A stretch of 64,000 bases of DNA from the NCBI RefSeq assembly GCF_035975855.1, contig NZ_CP109055.1, positions 3,224,001 to 3,288,000 on the forward strand, written 5' to 3'. Source of the DNA: Streptomyces sp. NBC_01304 (lineage in GTDB: Bacteria > Actinomycetota > Actinomycetes > Streptomycetales > Streptomycetaceae). The translations under genes and the position numbers were made by a program. Shown piece by piece: positions 30,997-40,004 of this stretch; the first letter of the stretch is position 1; every line of letters begins with the position of its first letter. The notes under the pieces are model-generated. The model was not told the DNA's origin, made no database searches, and was given only the letters and a program-made list of their open reading frames with translations.

Positions 30997-32115
30997 TTGA
31001 AGGGCATAGCCGCCGGCATCGGCGTCGTCGTCCTCTCTCCGCTCCTGCTCGCGGGCACCGCCATGATGATGGCGTCCTCCAGCGAAGCCACTACCACCGC
31101 ATCGTTCAGCGGATGCCTGACCGGCATCGACGCCGGCGAGGTGACCAAGGAAGTCACCAAGCTCCTCGACGGTGCGTCCGGCAGGGACATCCACATCCAG
31201 GGCCTGGACCTTCCGGCCGAGCAGATCCCCAACGCGCAGACCATCGTGGCTACCGGCATCAGCCTTGATGTGCCCAAGAAGGGGCAGATCATCGCGATTG
31301 CCACCGCGATGCAGGAATCACGGCTGCGCAACCTCAACTCCGGTGACCGGGACAGCCTCGGCTTGTTCCAGCAACGCCCCAGCCAGGGGTGGGGAACCGC
31401 GCAGCAGATCCGCGATCCGGTCTACGCCTCCGAGCGCTTCTACAAGGCCCTGCTCAAGATCGACGGCTGGCAGCAGATGAAGGTCACCCAAGCCGCCCAG
31501 GCCGTCCAGAAGTCCGGCTACCCCGACGCGTACGCGCAGTGGGAGGACCTCGCCACCGCGCTGCAGCAGGCCATCGCCGCCACGTTCCCGAACGCCGACA
31601 AGGACAAGCCCACCAAGGACAAGGACACCGAGTCCAGTTCCGGCGGGTGCACGCCGGACAAGGACGGCACGTCCTTCGGGCGGATCCCCGAGGGCAGCGT
31701 CCCGAAGGGCTACAAGATCCCCAAGGACGCCGCCCCGAAGGCGCGCAAGGCCATCGAGTGGGCCATGCACCAGCTCGGCACGCTCTACCAGTGGGGCGGC
31801 TCGTGCACCGACTCCCACGGCCCCGACCCAATGGGCCGCTGCGACTGCAGCTCGCTGATGCAGCAGGCGTACGCGCACGCCGACGTCAAGCTCACCCGCA
31901 CCACGTATACGCAGGTCAACGAGGGCAAGGCCGTCTCGGCGAAGAACCTCAAGCCCGGTGACCTGATCTTCAGCCGCGGCACCGCCGCCCGGCCCGAACA
32001 CGTCGGCATGTACATGGGCGAGGGCCTCGTCATCGAGGCGCCGCGCACCTCAAAACCGGTCCGGATCACCCCGATCAAGGACTGGGACATTCTCGCCGTC
32101 CGCCGCGTCCTCTGA
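30997..32115 (+). CDS. transglycosylase-NlpC/P60 peptidoglycan hydrolase (VirB1-like)
   Basis: A 372-residue cell-wall hydrolase that opens the transfer cluster. An N-terminal hydrophobic segment (residues 7-26) exports or anchors it. Residues 95-190 are a lysozyme-like transglycosylase domain with IATAMQES (Glu107) and SLGLFQQRPSQGWG. The C-terminal NlpC/P60 domain has catalytic Cys284 in CDCSSLMQQAY and His335 in PEHVGMYMG. It would cut glycan strands and peptide bridges to let the secretion channel cross the wall. TTG 30997 follows GGAGG at eight bases. Confidence 0.9.
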   Translation: MKGIAAGIGVVVLSPLLLAGTAMMMASSSEATTTASFSGCLTGIDAGEVTKEVTKLLDGASGRDIHIQGLDLPAEQIPNAQTIVATGISLDVPKKGQIIAIATAMQESRLRNLNSGDRDSLGLFQQRPSQGWGTAQQIRDPVYASERFYKALLKIDGWQQMKVTQAAQAVQKSGYPDAYAQWEDLATALQQAIAATFPNADKDKPTKDKDTESSSGGCTPDKDGTSFGRIPEGSVPKGYKIPKDAAPKARKAIEWAMHQLGTLYQWGGSCTDSHGPDPMGRCDCSSLMQQAYAHADVKLTRTTYTQVNEGKAVSAKNLKPGDLIFSRGTAARPEHVGMYMGEGLVIEAPRTSKPVRITPIKDWDILAVRRVL

Positions 32116-32255
32116 CGCCGCGCGCCGCCCGGACACCTCCCGGGCCGCGCCCGCCGGGCCACTTCTCGAGCCGCGAGCGCACCCCTCTCCTCCCTCTCTC
32201 TTCCCTTCCGCCGGCCCCTGCACGGCCTGCGCACGCAAGGAGCCCCGCCACACCC

Positions 32256-32573
32256 ATGCCCATACCTCTCGCAGACCGCGCCGCAGTCCTCCTCGCCTAC
32301 GACCCAGGCATCTCCCCCAAGGGCGGCGGCCTGCCCGGACTGAGCGTGCTGAAGAACGTCGTGAACAGCATCAACATGTTCGGGATCGTCGCCGTCGTCG
32401 GCGCCCTGGCCGTTTCCCTCGGCGTGTGGGCCTGGGGCCACCACACCGGTGGCCACCAGGCCGAGGCCAACGGCAAGAAGGGCGCGGTCGTCGCAGCCGG
32501 CGCCGCACTCGGCCTCGGCGCCGCCAACGGAATCGTGGCGTTCTTTTCCGGCCTGGGGTCGCAGGTCCACTGA
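32256..32573 (+). CDS. DUF6112-like small membrane protein (VirB2/TrbC analogue)
   Basis: A 105-residue protein with two hydrophobic helices (NMFGIVAVVGALAVSLGVWAW and VVAAGAALGLGAANGIVAFF) joined by the hydrophilic loop GHHTGGHQAEANGKKG. The pattern fits the DUF6112 family found in actinobacterial transfer clusters, which holds the place of the pilin-like VirB2/TrbC. The ATG at 32256 follows AAGGAG with long spacing. Its stop shares a base with the next ATG (TGATG). The pilin-like role is inferred from size, topology and position. Confidence 0.7.
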   Translation: MPIPLADRAAVLLAYDPGISPKGGGLPGLSVLKNVVNSINMFGIVAVVGALAVSLGVWAWGHHTGGHQAEANGKKGAVVAAGAALGLGAANGIVAFFSGLGSQVH

Positions 32574-33253
32574 TGCCGAAACGACTCCCCTCCCTGTCCG
32601 GGTACGGCGTGACCTGGTCCGCTAACAAGCGCGTCGCGATCGGCGCCCTGGTCATCACCGCGCTGCTCGCCATCGCCGCGACCGCCGCCTGGTTCTCCGG
32701 CAACGGCGAACACAGTCAGAACGCCAAGACTCCGCCAGCGGCGGGCAGTTCCTCACCCTCTGAGGCCGCGCCCGCCCCCGCGGCCGGGTCGGGGTCGGTT
32801 CCCAAGCCGCCGCAGATCGCCGAACCAGTCGCCTTCGCCAAGGCCGCGGCCCAGATGCTCTGGTCGTACGACACCCGCGACACCAGCCGTGACCAGCAAC
32901 TCGCGGGCATGCAGGCGTGGATGACCAAGGAGACCAAGTACGCCGACTGGACATCTGTCTCCGGCCAGGTGCCCGACCCGCTGCTGTGGTCGCGCATGGC
33001 CGACCAGGACCAGCACGCCACCGGCACGGTCACCGAAGGCCACTACCCCAGCGCGTTCAAGCAGGCCCTCGCCGATGACCCGTCCGCGATCACGAAGGCG
33101 TACATCTACGTCGTCACCGTCAACGGCAAGCAGCAGATCGAGTGGAAGAAGGGCGGCGGCGGAGCCGAGGACCGCGCCGTGACCCTCGCCGTGCAGTGCC
33201 GGCCCAACCACGACTGTTCCCTGGTCGCCATCGCTCCCAGCGTCACGCAGTGA
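32573..33253 (+). CDS. membrane-anchored transfer protein, VirB8-like candidate
   Basis: A 226-residue protein with one N-terminal membrane helix (RVAIGALVITALLAIAATAAW), a Ser/Pro/Ala linker to residue 80 and an extracytoplasmic domain of about 145 residues (FAKAAAQMLWSYDTRDTSRD, then AITKAYIYVVTVNG and VTLAVQC). Topology and size fit VirB8/TcpC-type NTF2-fold scaffold proteins of conjugation machines. The assignment is structural inference. It is translationally coupled to the gene before it. Confidence 0.68.
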   Translation: MPKRLPSLSGYGVTWSANKRVAIGALVITALLAIAATAAWFSGNGEHSQNAKTPPAAGSSSPSEAAPAPAAGSGSVPKPPQIAEPVAFAKAAAQMLWSYDTRDTSRDQQLAGMQAWMTKETKYADWTSVSGQVPDPLLWSRMADQDQHATGTVTEGHYPSAFKQALADDPSAITKAYIYVVTVNGKQQIEWKKGGGGAEDRAVTLAVQCRPNHDCSLVAIAPSVTQ

Positions 33254-33286
33254 CCTGCCCGACCTCCAGAAAGGAGGGATCTTCCC

Positions 33287-34642
33287 TTGGACTTCTGCGG
33301 CCTCCCCCTCGCAGACAAGCTGTGCGCAGTCGGCGAAGCGGTTGATTTCGCATCCGACCCCGGCAAGGCGATCGGTGACTGGATGGCCAAGAGTTCCGGT
33401 GAACTCGCCGCTGCTTCCGCCGATTTGGCTGCCGAGGCGGTCAACAAGACGACCAAAGTGGACTTGAACGCGGGCTGGTTCGTCGACAACTACGAGATGT
33501 TGCTGCCGATCGGCCTGATCATCCTCGTCGGAACCTTCTGTGCCCAGCTCGTCCGGGCCGCGTTCAAGCGAGATGGCCAGGCCCTGACGCAGGCGTTCAC
33601 GGGCACTGCGGGCGGCGTCCTGTTCGCCTTTGCCGCTATCGCGTGCACGACCGTCGCCATCGAGGTGGTCGATGCTCTATCAGACGGGCTGTTCAAAGCC
33701 TCGCACCTGAACATCGAATCCGCGGTACGTCGCATCGTGAAGGTCAGCATGATCCCGGGCCTTGCCGGACTGGGCTGGCTCGTCGCGGTGTTCGCCGGTC
33801 TCGGTGCCGCGATCGGGGCCGTCATGTACTGGTGCGTGATGATGGTCCGCAAGGTCGGCATCCTCGTCATGGTCACCCTCGCCGTGTTCGCCGGGGCCGG
33901 CGGCGGCTGGGAGGTCGCCCGCCGGTGGCGCCGCGGATGGATCGAGGCCACCGCCACCCTCGTCGTCTCCAAGCTCCTGATGACCGTGATCTTCGTGCTC
34001 GGCATTGCCGCGATGGGTAAGACCGAGGCCAAGGACGGGATCGGCGCGCTCGCCGACGTCTTGGCCGGCATCGTCATCATGGTCTTGGTGCTGCTCTGCC
34101 CGTACGCCACCTTCAAGTTCGTCCACTGGGCGGCCGAGGGCACGGACGGAGAATCGATTCACCGCGCCGGTGGTGCTGGCGCCCAACTCGCCAAACAGCA
34201 CGCCGAGAAGGCCACCCGCAAGGCCGCCGCCATGGCAGCCACCGCCGGAACCGGCGGCGCGGCAGCCGGAGCGGGCGCCGCCCAGGGGCCCGATGCCGCC
34301 GGCGGCGGCGGATTCCCCGGCGACATCGCCGCCAACCCCACCGGAGGCGGCGGCCAGGAAGGCCAAGGCTCTCAGGGTTCCGGAGGCGACGGACTCAAGA
34401 ACGGCCTCGAAAAGGCCGTCCAGCCGCCCCCGACGAGCCCCAACGACGACACCAGCGGCCAGGTAGGCGGCGCGCCCGGAGGCGGCGGCGGTTCCGCATC
34501 GCCCCCCAGCGGTGGCAGTGGCTTCATGTCGCAGCCCGGTGCTGGCAGCTCCACGCCCCCGCCGCAGGGTGCCCCGCCGGCACCTACCTCGACCGGCACC
34601 AGCGGGACCGGCACACCGCCGCCCCCGCCGACCGGCCTGTAG
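33287..34642 (+). CDS. VirB6/TrbL-like polytopic membrane protein
   Basis: A 451-residue protein with five to seven hydrophobic helices between residues 65 and 285 (for example MLLPIGLIILVGTFCAQLV and VLAGIVIMVLVLLCPYATF). A C-terminal tail of about 150 residues is made of Gly, Pro, Ser and Gln. This plan is that of the VirB6/TrbL channel component. The TTG at 33287 follows AAGGAGGG. It lies between the VirB8-like and SCO6880-type genes. Confidence 0.8.
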   Translation: MDFCGLPLADKLCAVGEAVDFASDPGKAIGDWMAKSSGELAAASADLAAEAVNKTTKVDLNAGWFVDNYEMLLPIGLIILVGTFCAQLVRAAFKRDGQALTQAFTGTAGGVLFAFAAIACTTVAIEVVDALSDGLFKASHLNIESAVRRIVKVSMIPGLAGLGWLVAVFAGLGAAIGAVMYWCVMMVRKVGILVMVTLAVFAGAGGGWEVARRWRRGWIEATATLVVSKLLMTVIFVLGIAAMGKTEAKDGIGALADVLAGIVIMVLVLLCPYATFKFVHWAAEGTDGESIHRAGGAGAQLAKQHAEKATRKAAAMAATAGTGGAAAGAGAAQGPDAAGGGGFPGDIAANPTGGGGQEGQGSQGSGGDGLKNGLEKAVQPPPTSPNDDTSGQVGGAPGGGGGSASPPSGGSGFMSQPGAGSSTPPPQGAPPAPTSTGTSGTGTPPPPPTGL

Positions 34643-34730
34643 CTCCCGCCCGACTCCGGGGCGGCACGCGCTGCGCACTACTCGCCGCGTGCCGCCCCGG
34701 CCATCGCCCCGCGCACCCTCGGAACGGCCC

Positions 34731-36203
34731 TTGTCTGATCTCACCGTCACACCGCTCACCGTCAAATTCCCCCACCGGTCCAGGCGCGGCATTCTGCTCG
34801 GCCTCTCCCTGCCCCAACTCGTCCTGGTCTCCTGCGCCTTGGCGCTCCTGCTGGCCACGGTGGTATCCACCGGCCTGCTCGGCGCCATCGCCCTGACCCC
34901 GCTGTGGGCGGTGGTCGCCGCCCTGGTCGCCATCCGCCGGCACGGCCGCTCGCTGATCGACTGGACGCCGATCGTCCTGCGCTTCGCGCAGCGGCGCCGC
35001 ACCGGGCAGACCCTGTGGCTCGGCCGGCCCGTCACCCGCCCCCGCCAGGACGGCGTCCTGCACCTGCCCGGCACCGTCGCCTCGCTGCGTGTGGTCACCC
35101 CCGGCGACTCCGCCAACGGCGCCGCCGCCGTCCACGACCCGCACCAGCAGACCCTGACCGCCATCGCCCGGGTTTCCAGCCGGGCCTTCGCGCTCCTGGA
35201 CCCCGCGACCCAGAACCACAACGTCACCGGCTGGGGACGGGCCCTGGCGGGCATCGCCCGCACCGGACACGTCGCCACCGTGCAGGTCCTGGAACGCACC
35301 GTCCCCGACAGCGGCGACACCCTCGCCCGCCACTGGAGCCAGCAGGGCCACCCCGAAACCCTGGTGGCCGGGCAGGTCTACAGCGACCTGGTCGCCTCCG
35401 CCGGACCGGCCGCCGCCCCGCATGAGGCGTACCTGGCGATCTCCCTCGACCTCAAGGCCGCCAAGCGCCTCATCAGCCAGGCCGGCGGCGGACTGCCCGG
35501 CGCCTTCACAGTGATGGAACAGACCACGTCCTCCATCGCACAGGCCGCGCGCAGCGCCGGACTGATGGTGACCGGCTGGCTCAGTGCCCGCGAGATCGCA
35601 GCCGTCATCCGCACCGCCTACGACCCCAAGGCGCTCTCCGGACTGCAGCAGTGGTCAGAGTCCGGCCGGGCCGAGGCCGACCCGGCTGCCGCCGGGCCGG
35701 TGGTCCAGGTCGAGGAGTACGACCGGCTCACCACCGACTCCGCCCGGCACGCGACGTATTGGGTCGAGGACTGGCCACGCACCGAAACATCCGCGGGCTT
35801 CCTCCACGGGCTGATGTTCACCGCCGGAGTCCGCCGCACCCTGTCCCTTATATACGTGCCCCAGGGACTCGAATCCGCGATGCGCGACGTGCAGCGCAAA
35901 AAAGCGGCGATCATCGCCGACGCCAACGAACGCTCGCGACGCGGACAGGTCGACTCCGAAGCCGACAGCGTCGAGTACGCCGACGTCAAAACCCGCGAAC
36001 GCCAGCTCATCGCCGGCCACGCCGACGTCGCCCTGACCGGACTGCTGACGGTGTCCGCCGAGACCGACGCCCTCCTCGACGCCGCCTGCGCACAGATCGA
36101 AACCGCCGCCGTCACCGCCCAAGTCGACCTGCGGCGCCTGAACTTCCAACAGCCCGACGCCTTCACGCTCGGCGCCCTCCCACTCGCGCGCACCGCTCTT
36201 TAG
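34731..36203 (+). CDS. SCO6880-family transfer protein
   Basis: A 490-residue protein with two adjacent membrane helices near the N-terminus (LPQLVLVSCALALLLATVV and LGAIALTPLWAVVAALVAI), as in PrgI-type proteins, then a large cytoplasmic domain with LAGIARTGHVATVQVLERT and AYLAISLDLKAAKRLI. It matches the SCO6880 family of Streptomyces, which accompanies VirB4-like ATPases and may supply the N-terminal part of a split VirB4. TTG 34731 (encoding SDLTVTPLTVKFP after the start) is preferred to upstream starts, which lie inside the preceding gene's frame shadow. Confidence 0.82.
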   Translation: MSDLTVTPLTVKFPHRSRRGILLGLSLPQLVLVSCALALLLATVVSTGLLGAIALTPLWAVVAALVAIRRHGRSLIDWTPIVLRFAQRRRTGQTLWLGRPVTRPRQDGVLHLPGTVASLRVVTPGDSANGAAAVHDPHQQTLTAIARVSSRAFALLDPATQNHNVTGWGRALAGIARTGHVATVQVLERTVPDSGDTLARHWSQQGHPETLVAGQVYSDLVASAGPAAAPHEAYLAISLDLKAAKRLISQAGGGLPGAFTVMEQTTSSIAQAARSAGLMVTGWLSAREIAAVIRTAYDPKALSGLQQWSESGRAEADPAAAGPVVQVEEYDRLTTDSARHATYWVEDWPRTETSAGFLHGLMFTAGVRRTLSLIYVPQGLESAMRDVQRKKAAIIADANERSRRGQVDSEADSVEYADVKTRERQLIAGHADVALTGLLTVSAETDALLDAACAQIETAAVTAQVDLRRLNFQQPDAFTLGALPLARTAL

Positions 36204-36260
36204 TCCGCCCCCGGCGCCAGCCGACGTCCTGCCATCGCGGCAGGAAGGAACCCTTCCCCT

Positions 36261-36731
36261 TTGACCTCTGCCAACCCCGTCGGCGACGCGTACCCGTACC
36301 TGCGGGCCGCCAGCGCCGGCATCCGCCACCATGCGCGCACCATCGCCCCGCGCGCCCAGCACCCCGCCTCGTACGCGGACCGCGTGCACCTCGACGTGCT
36401 GCACGCCCACCTGACCGCGCTGCACCAGCTGCTCGACCAGCTCGCCGAGACCACCCGGCCCCCGCATCCCGCCGCCGGCCGACAGCTCGCCACCGCACAC
36501 ATCCGGCTGTGGCAGGCCACCGCTGCCGTGCACGACGCCTTCCACCTCCTGCCCGTGGCCGACGAGACCTCGGCGGGTACCGAATGCCACCCCGAGCGAC
36601 TGCCCGAGGGGCCGCTCGTCCTGACCATCTGCCAGCGCCACCTCGCCGCCGGACACGTCGTACGCCGCAAGACCACGCCGGCCGACCTCAACACCCCGGC
36701 ACCCGGCCACACCACTACCTGCAGCCAGTAA
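36261..36731 (+). CDS. DUF6238-like protein
   Basis: A 156-residue cytoplasmic protein. The pattern HLDVLHAHLTALHQLLDQLA, LWQATAAVHDAFHLLPVAD and CHPERLPEGPLVLTICQRHL matches what I know of the DUF6238 family, which is found in Streptomyces transfer clusters. Function unknown. The TTG at 36261 follows AGGAAGGAA at a rather long distance. Confidence 0.78.
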   Translation: MTSANPVGDAYPYLRAASAGIRHHARTIAPRAQHPASYADRVHLDVLHAHLTALHQLLDQLAETTRPPHPAAGRQLATAHIRLWQATAAVHDAFHLLPVADETSAGTECHPERLPEGPLVLTICQRHLAAGHVVRRKTTPADLNTPAPGHTTTCSQ

Positions 36732-36754
36732 CCCCCACCACCGAAAGGCCCTGC

Positions 36755-37294
36755 ATGCGCACGCTCAAGCGCTCCACCTCCACCGCCGTCATCATTGCCG
36801 CGCTCGCCGGCACCGCAGCCCTGGCAACCGCCGCACCGGCCTCCGCCGCCAGCTACCGCTGCACCACCAGCGACTACACCGTCGACGACCCGTCGTACTC
36901 CGGCCCCGACTCCGACAACTGGGATCTGACCGTAAAGCTGTGCGCCAAGAGGAGCGGCGGCTACATCTACACCACGGCGACGGTCTATTGGGACGGCCCC
37001 TACTCGTCCAAGCAGAACAACAGCGGCACCCTCAACAAGGCACGCTTCCACCTGCAGACCAAGAAGAGCGTCAGCGGCCCGGACAAGGTCGCGAAGTACG
37101 CCAACTACACGGGGCTCGAGAACGCCCTCGAACACAGCAGCAACGGCGGAAACGGCTCCTACGAGACGGGAACCCTCAAGTACCCGGTGGGCAGCGGCGG
37201 CTACCTCGCCGACGGCTATATCGAGCTGGACTGGTCGGGCGACGGCAAGAGCTACCAAGCCCCGATTCTGTTCGACGCCTCCCCGGTCATCTGA
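36755..37294 (+). CDS. secreted hypothetical protein
   Basis: A 179-residue protein with a Sec signal peptide (AVIIAALAGTAALATAAPASA, cleavage after ASAAS or nearby) and a mature domain of about 145 residues rich in Tyr, Ser and Gly (YRCTTSDYTVDDPSYSGPD, WDLTVKLCAKRSGGYIYTT). Two cysteines could form one disulfide. It is a small beta-rich exported protein inside the transfer cluster; a role at the cell surface during mating is possible but unproven. Confidence 0.78.
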   Translation: MRTLKRSTSTAVIIAALAGTAALATAAPASAASYRCTTSDYTVDDPSYSGPDSDNWDLTVKLCAKRSGGYIYTTATVYWDGPYSSKQNNSGTLNKARFHLQTKKSVSGPDKVAKYANYTGLENALEHSSNGGNGSYETGTLKYPVGSGGYLADGYIELDWSGDGKSYQAPILFDASPVI

Positions 37295-37340
37295 CCCCCG
37301 CACCGCATCCAGACCGCCGTCACGTGAAAGCCGCCCCGTC

Positions 37341-38855
37341 ATGAGCCACCGGCCCGCTCGCCGAGCCCGCCGCGCCAGCGCCAGCCCCCTGTTCACCCCA
37401 CACGGCACCGACCGGTCCGCCCGCAAGGTCGCCCGTCGGCAGCTCGCCGAGGCCGCCGCGAAGGCCCGCGTCGAAGCGACCGCCCACACCAGCGGTGCCG
37501 GCGCGGAGGAACAGGAGATGCCGGCGCCGCTCTTCCCGCCCTCCGGCCGCCCCGGCCCCACATCCTCCCGCAACAACAAGATCAAGCTGCCCGCCCACCG
37601 CATGACCACCGCCACAGCCAGCGGCGCGTACCCGTTCCTCGCCGAGGGTGGCCTCGGCGCCGAGGGCATCTACATCGGCCGTGACGTGCACGCTGAAGCC
37701 AGCTTCTGTTTCGACCCGTTCGCGCTGTACGGCAAGATCGAGGGCTTCACAAACCCGAATGTCCTGCTCGCGGGCGTGATCGGGCAGGGCAAGTCCGCGC
37801 TCGCGAAGTCCTTCGCGCTGCGGTCGATTGCCTTCGGCTACCGGGTCTACGTCCCGTGTGATCCCAAGGGCGAATGGACGCCCGTGGCCCAGGCGTTGGG
37901 CGGCACCTCCATCGCCCTCGGGCCGGGGCTGCCCGGCAAGCTCAACCCCCTGGACGCAGCGCCGCGACCCAACAGTGTCTCCGAGGCCGACTGGGCGGGC
38001 GAGATCCGCAAGCGCCGTCTGCTGCTGCTCGGCTCACTGGCCCGCACCGTGCTCGGGCGGGACCTGCTGCCGATGGAGCACACCGGTCTCGACGTCGCCC
38101 TGGACGCCGTCGTCACCCGTGCCGCCGCGAATGGACGCACCCCGCTGCTCGGCGACATTGCCGCCACCCTCAACAACCCCGACGAACTCGACGTAGCCGG
38201 GGGCGTCATGTCCGGCCGCCTCGGCGACGCCTCCCGCGACCTGGCCCACGCCATGCGCCGCCTCGTGCACGGTGACCTGGCCGGCATGTTCGACGCCCCC
38301 AGCACCGTGGCGTTCGACCCCAACTCGCCGATGCTGACCATCGACCTGTCGCGCCTGGGCGGGGCCGGCGATGACACCGCGCTCGTGCTCGCCATGACCT
38401 GCGCCTCCGCGTGGATGGAGTCCGCGCTGTCCGACCCGAACGGCGGTCGGCGCTGGATCGTCTACGACGAGGCATGGCGCCTGATGCGCCACCCCGGCCT
38501 GCTCGCGAGGATGCAGTCCCAGTGGAAGCTGAGCCGCGGCCTGGGCATCGCCAACCTCATGGTCATCCACCGGCTCAGCGACTTGCTCACCGCCGGTGAC
38601 GCCGGATCCCGTGGCCGGGCGCTCGCCGAGGGCCTGCTCGCCGACTGCTCCACGCGCATCATCTACCGGCAGGAGACCGACCAACTTCACGCCGCCGCAG
38701 CACTGTTGGGGCTGACGTCGGTGGAGGCCGACGCGATCTCGCACCTCAATCGCGGACGAGGGCTCTGGAAGGTCGCCGGACGATCTTTCATCGTCCAACA
38801 TCTCCTGCATTCACATGAATTGGCCCTCTTTGACACGGATGCCCGAATGCACTGA
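37341..38855 (+). CDS. VirB4-like conjugation ATPase
   Basis: A 504-residue P-loop ATPase. Walker A is GVIGQGKS (residues 145-152), Walker B is RRWIVYDEAW (370-379), and LMVIHRLSDLL follows as the sensor-like segment of VirB4/TraC proteins. The first 100 residues are basic and disordered, and the usual long VirB4 N-terminal domain is missing, which may be why a separate SCO6880-type protein is present. It would power substrate transfer at the inner face of the membrane. It is the last clearly assignable transfer gene here; no VirD4/TraG-type coupling ATPase is in the window. Confidence 0.88.
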   Translation: MSHRPARRARRASASPLFTPHGTDRSARKVARRQLAEAAAKARVEATAHTSGAGAEEQEMPAPLFPPSGRPGPTSSRNNKIKLPAHRMTTATASGAYPFLAEGGLGAEGIYIGRDVHAEASFCFDPFALYGKIEGFTNPNVLLAGVIGQGKSALAKSFALRSIAFGYRVYVPCDPKGEWTPVAQALGGTSIALGPGLPGKLNPLDAAPRPNSVSEADWAGEIRKRRLLLLGSLARTVLGRDLLPMEHTGLDVALDAVVTRAAANGRTPLLGDIAATLNNPDELDVAGGVMSGRLGDASRDLAHAMRRLVHGDLAGMFDAPSTVAFDPNSPMLTIDLSRLGGAGDDTALVLAMTCASAWMESALSDPNGGRRWIVYDEAWRLMRHPGLLARMQSQWKLSRGLGIANLMVIHRLSDLLTAGDAGSRGRALAEGLLADCSTRIIYRQETDQLHAAAALLGLTSVEADAISHLNRGRGLWKVAGRSFIVQHLLHSHELALFDTDARMH

Positions 38856-38921
38856 CGAAGGTCAGCGAGTCCCGCCTATTTAGCAGGTCACGACCGTCTC
38901 AGACATCTACTCAGGACAGGA

Positions 38922-39428
38922 ATGTACGACACCTCCATCCACCCCTATGAGATCCGTAGGACCAACCCCGACTACTGCCGGTCAACGGCGCGGAGCCTCG
39001 AACGGGTCGCAGACCAGCTGCCGCACTCCGTCGCCCAAGGACAGGGGGAGTTCATCAGCGACACGATCGATGCGGCGCTCACACACGTCACCTGGGAACT
39101 GGGCTGCATCGTGGGAGACCTCGTCAGCAGTTTTAACGGCAAGGGTGATGACCACCTGATGCTCGCTACTGCCATCCGCCAGTGCGCAGCTCCCCTGGGA
39201 CTCGCTCAACTCCACCTGACCCAGGCCATGGACCAGATCAGCGCCCACCATCAGATCTTTGCACCAACTACAAACCCGCAGGTCAAAGCTCCGAAGGTTC
39301 TGCTCTCGGCCCTGCAGCAGGACATCGATCACGCCCGCACCGCGATCTGCACCGCCGCCAACCAGTTCAAGATCAACGCCTCGCTGCTAGACAGTGGCCC
39401 CATCGCCGCCGCGCCCACGCCGAACTGA
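38922..39428 (+). CDS. hypothetical helical protein
   Basis: A 168-residue protein starting at ATG 38922 directly after AGGACAGGA. It reads as a helical bundle (CRSTARSLERVADQLPHSV, DTIDAALTHVTWELGCIVG, GLAQLHLTQAMDQISAHHQ). No signal or membrane segment. The 66-bp gap before it contains an AT-richer patch (CCTATTTAGC), so a promoter may lie there. The next gene has the same size and helical character. Function unknown. Confidence 0.68.
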   Translation: MYDTSIHPYEIRRTNPDYCRSTARSLERVADQLPHSVAQGQGEFISDTIDAALTHVTWELGCIVGDLVSSFNGKGDDHLMLATAIRQCAAPLGLAQLHLTQAMDQISAHHQIFAPTTNPQVKAPKVLLSALQQDIDHARTAICTAANQFKINASLLDSGPIAAAPTPN

Positions 39429-39534
39429 CGGCAATACAGACCATCAGTCGAGACGTATCCACCGTCCCCGATCCCTGGATGCCCTCATCGAACACCCAGC
39501 CAGTCCTCCGCGATCCGCCGGTCCCGGCTCCCGG

Positions 39535-39954
39535 ATGGTGCACGAAAAGCTCGGCGCCTCGCCTCAAGCCCTCGGCCGCCTTCACAATGACGGCCCCGAA
39601 CTGGTCCTCGCCGACCTGCTGTACACGGCCGCACGCCACTTGGACCACGTCCACACGCAGTTCACCGAGGCCGCTCAGGGCGCGGCCTCCACGCTGACGC
39701 ACGCCGCCGCCGGGAACGCGTCGATCAACTCGCGCGGCGTGCTGCAAAACACCGGCACGCAGATCGACATCCTCGCCGCGCGCCGGGCTGATGCCGTCGA
39801 CCGCCTCAGAGAAACCATCAGCGCATACCGGCAGGTGGCAGCCTCCAAGTCCCCTTCCCGGCAAGGCACCCGGCCACGAGACATACCCACTCCGAAGGTC
39901 ACGATCACCGTGCCGCCACCCGCGACCACGGCCAACCGCGGCCACCACCGTTGA
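39535..39954 (+). CDS. hypothetical helical protein
   Basis: A protein of about 139 residues from ATG 39535. Helices include PELVLADLLYTAARHLDHVH, VLQNTGTQIDILAARRADAV and RLRETISAYRQVAA, followed by a Pro/Thr-rich tail. The start is insecure: no good ribosome binding site precedes 39535, and the frame is open back to 39394. It may be related to the previous gene and to the later helical gene at 40861. Confidence 0.55.
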   Translation: MVHEKLGASPQALGRLHNDGPELVLADLLYTAARHLDHVHTQFTEAAQGAASTLTHAAAGNASINSRGVLQNTGTQIDILAARRADAVDRLRETISAYRQVAASKSPSRQGTRPRDIPTPKVTITVPPPATTANRGHHR

Positions 39955-40004
39955 CCGCGGCGCCGCCCGGATGACGGTCTGCGGCGGCGCCAGGGAGGTG
40001 CGCC

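Noticed and set aside
33680..35320. Long minus-strand frame under the VirB6-like and SCO6880-type genes
   Set aside because: A shadow of GC-rich genes on the plus strand, without motifs.
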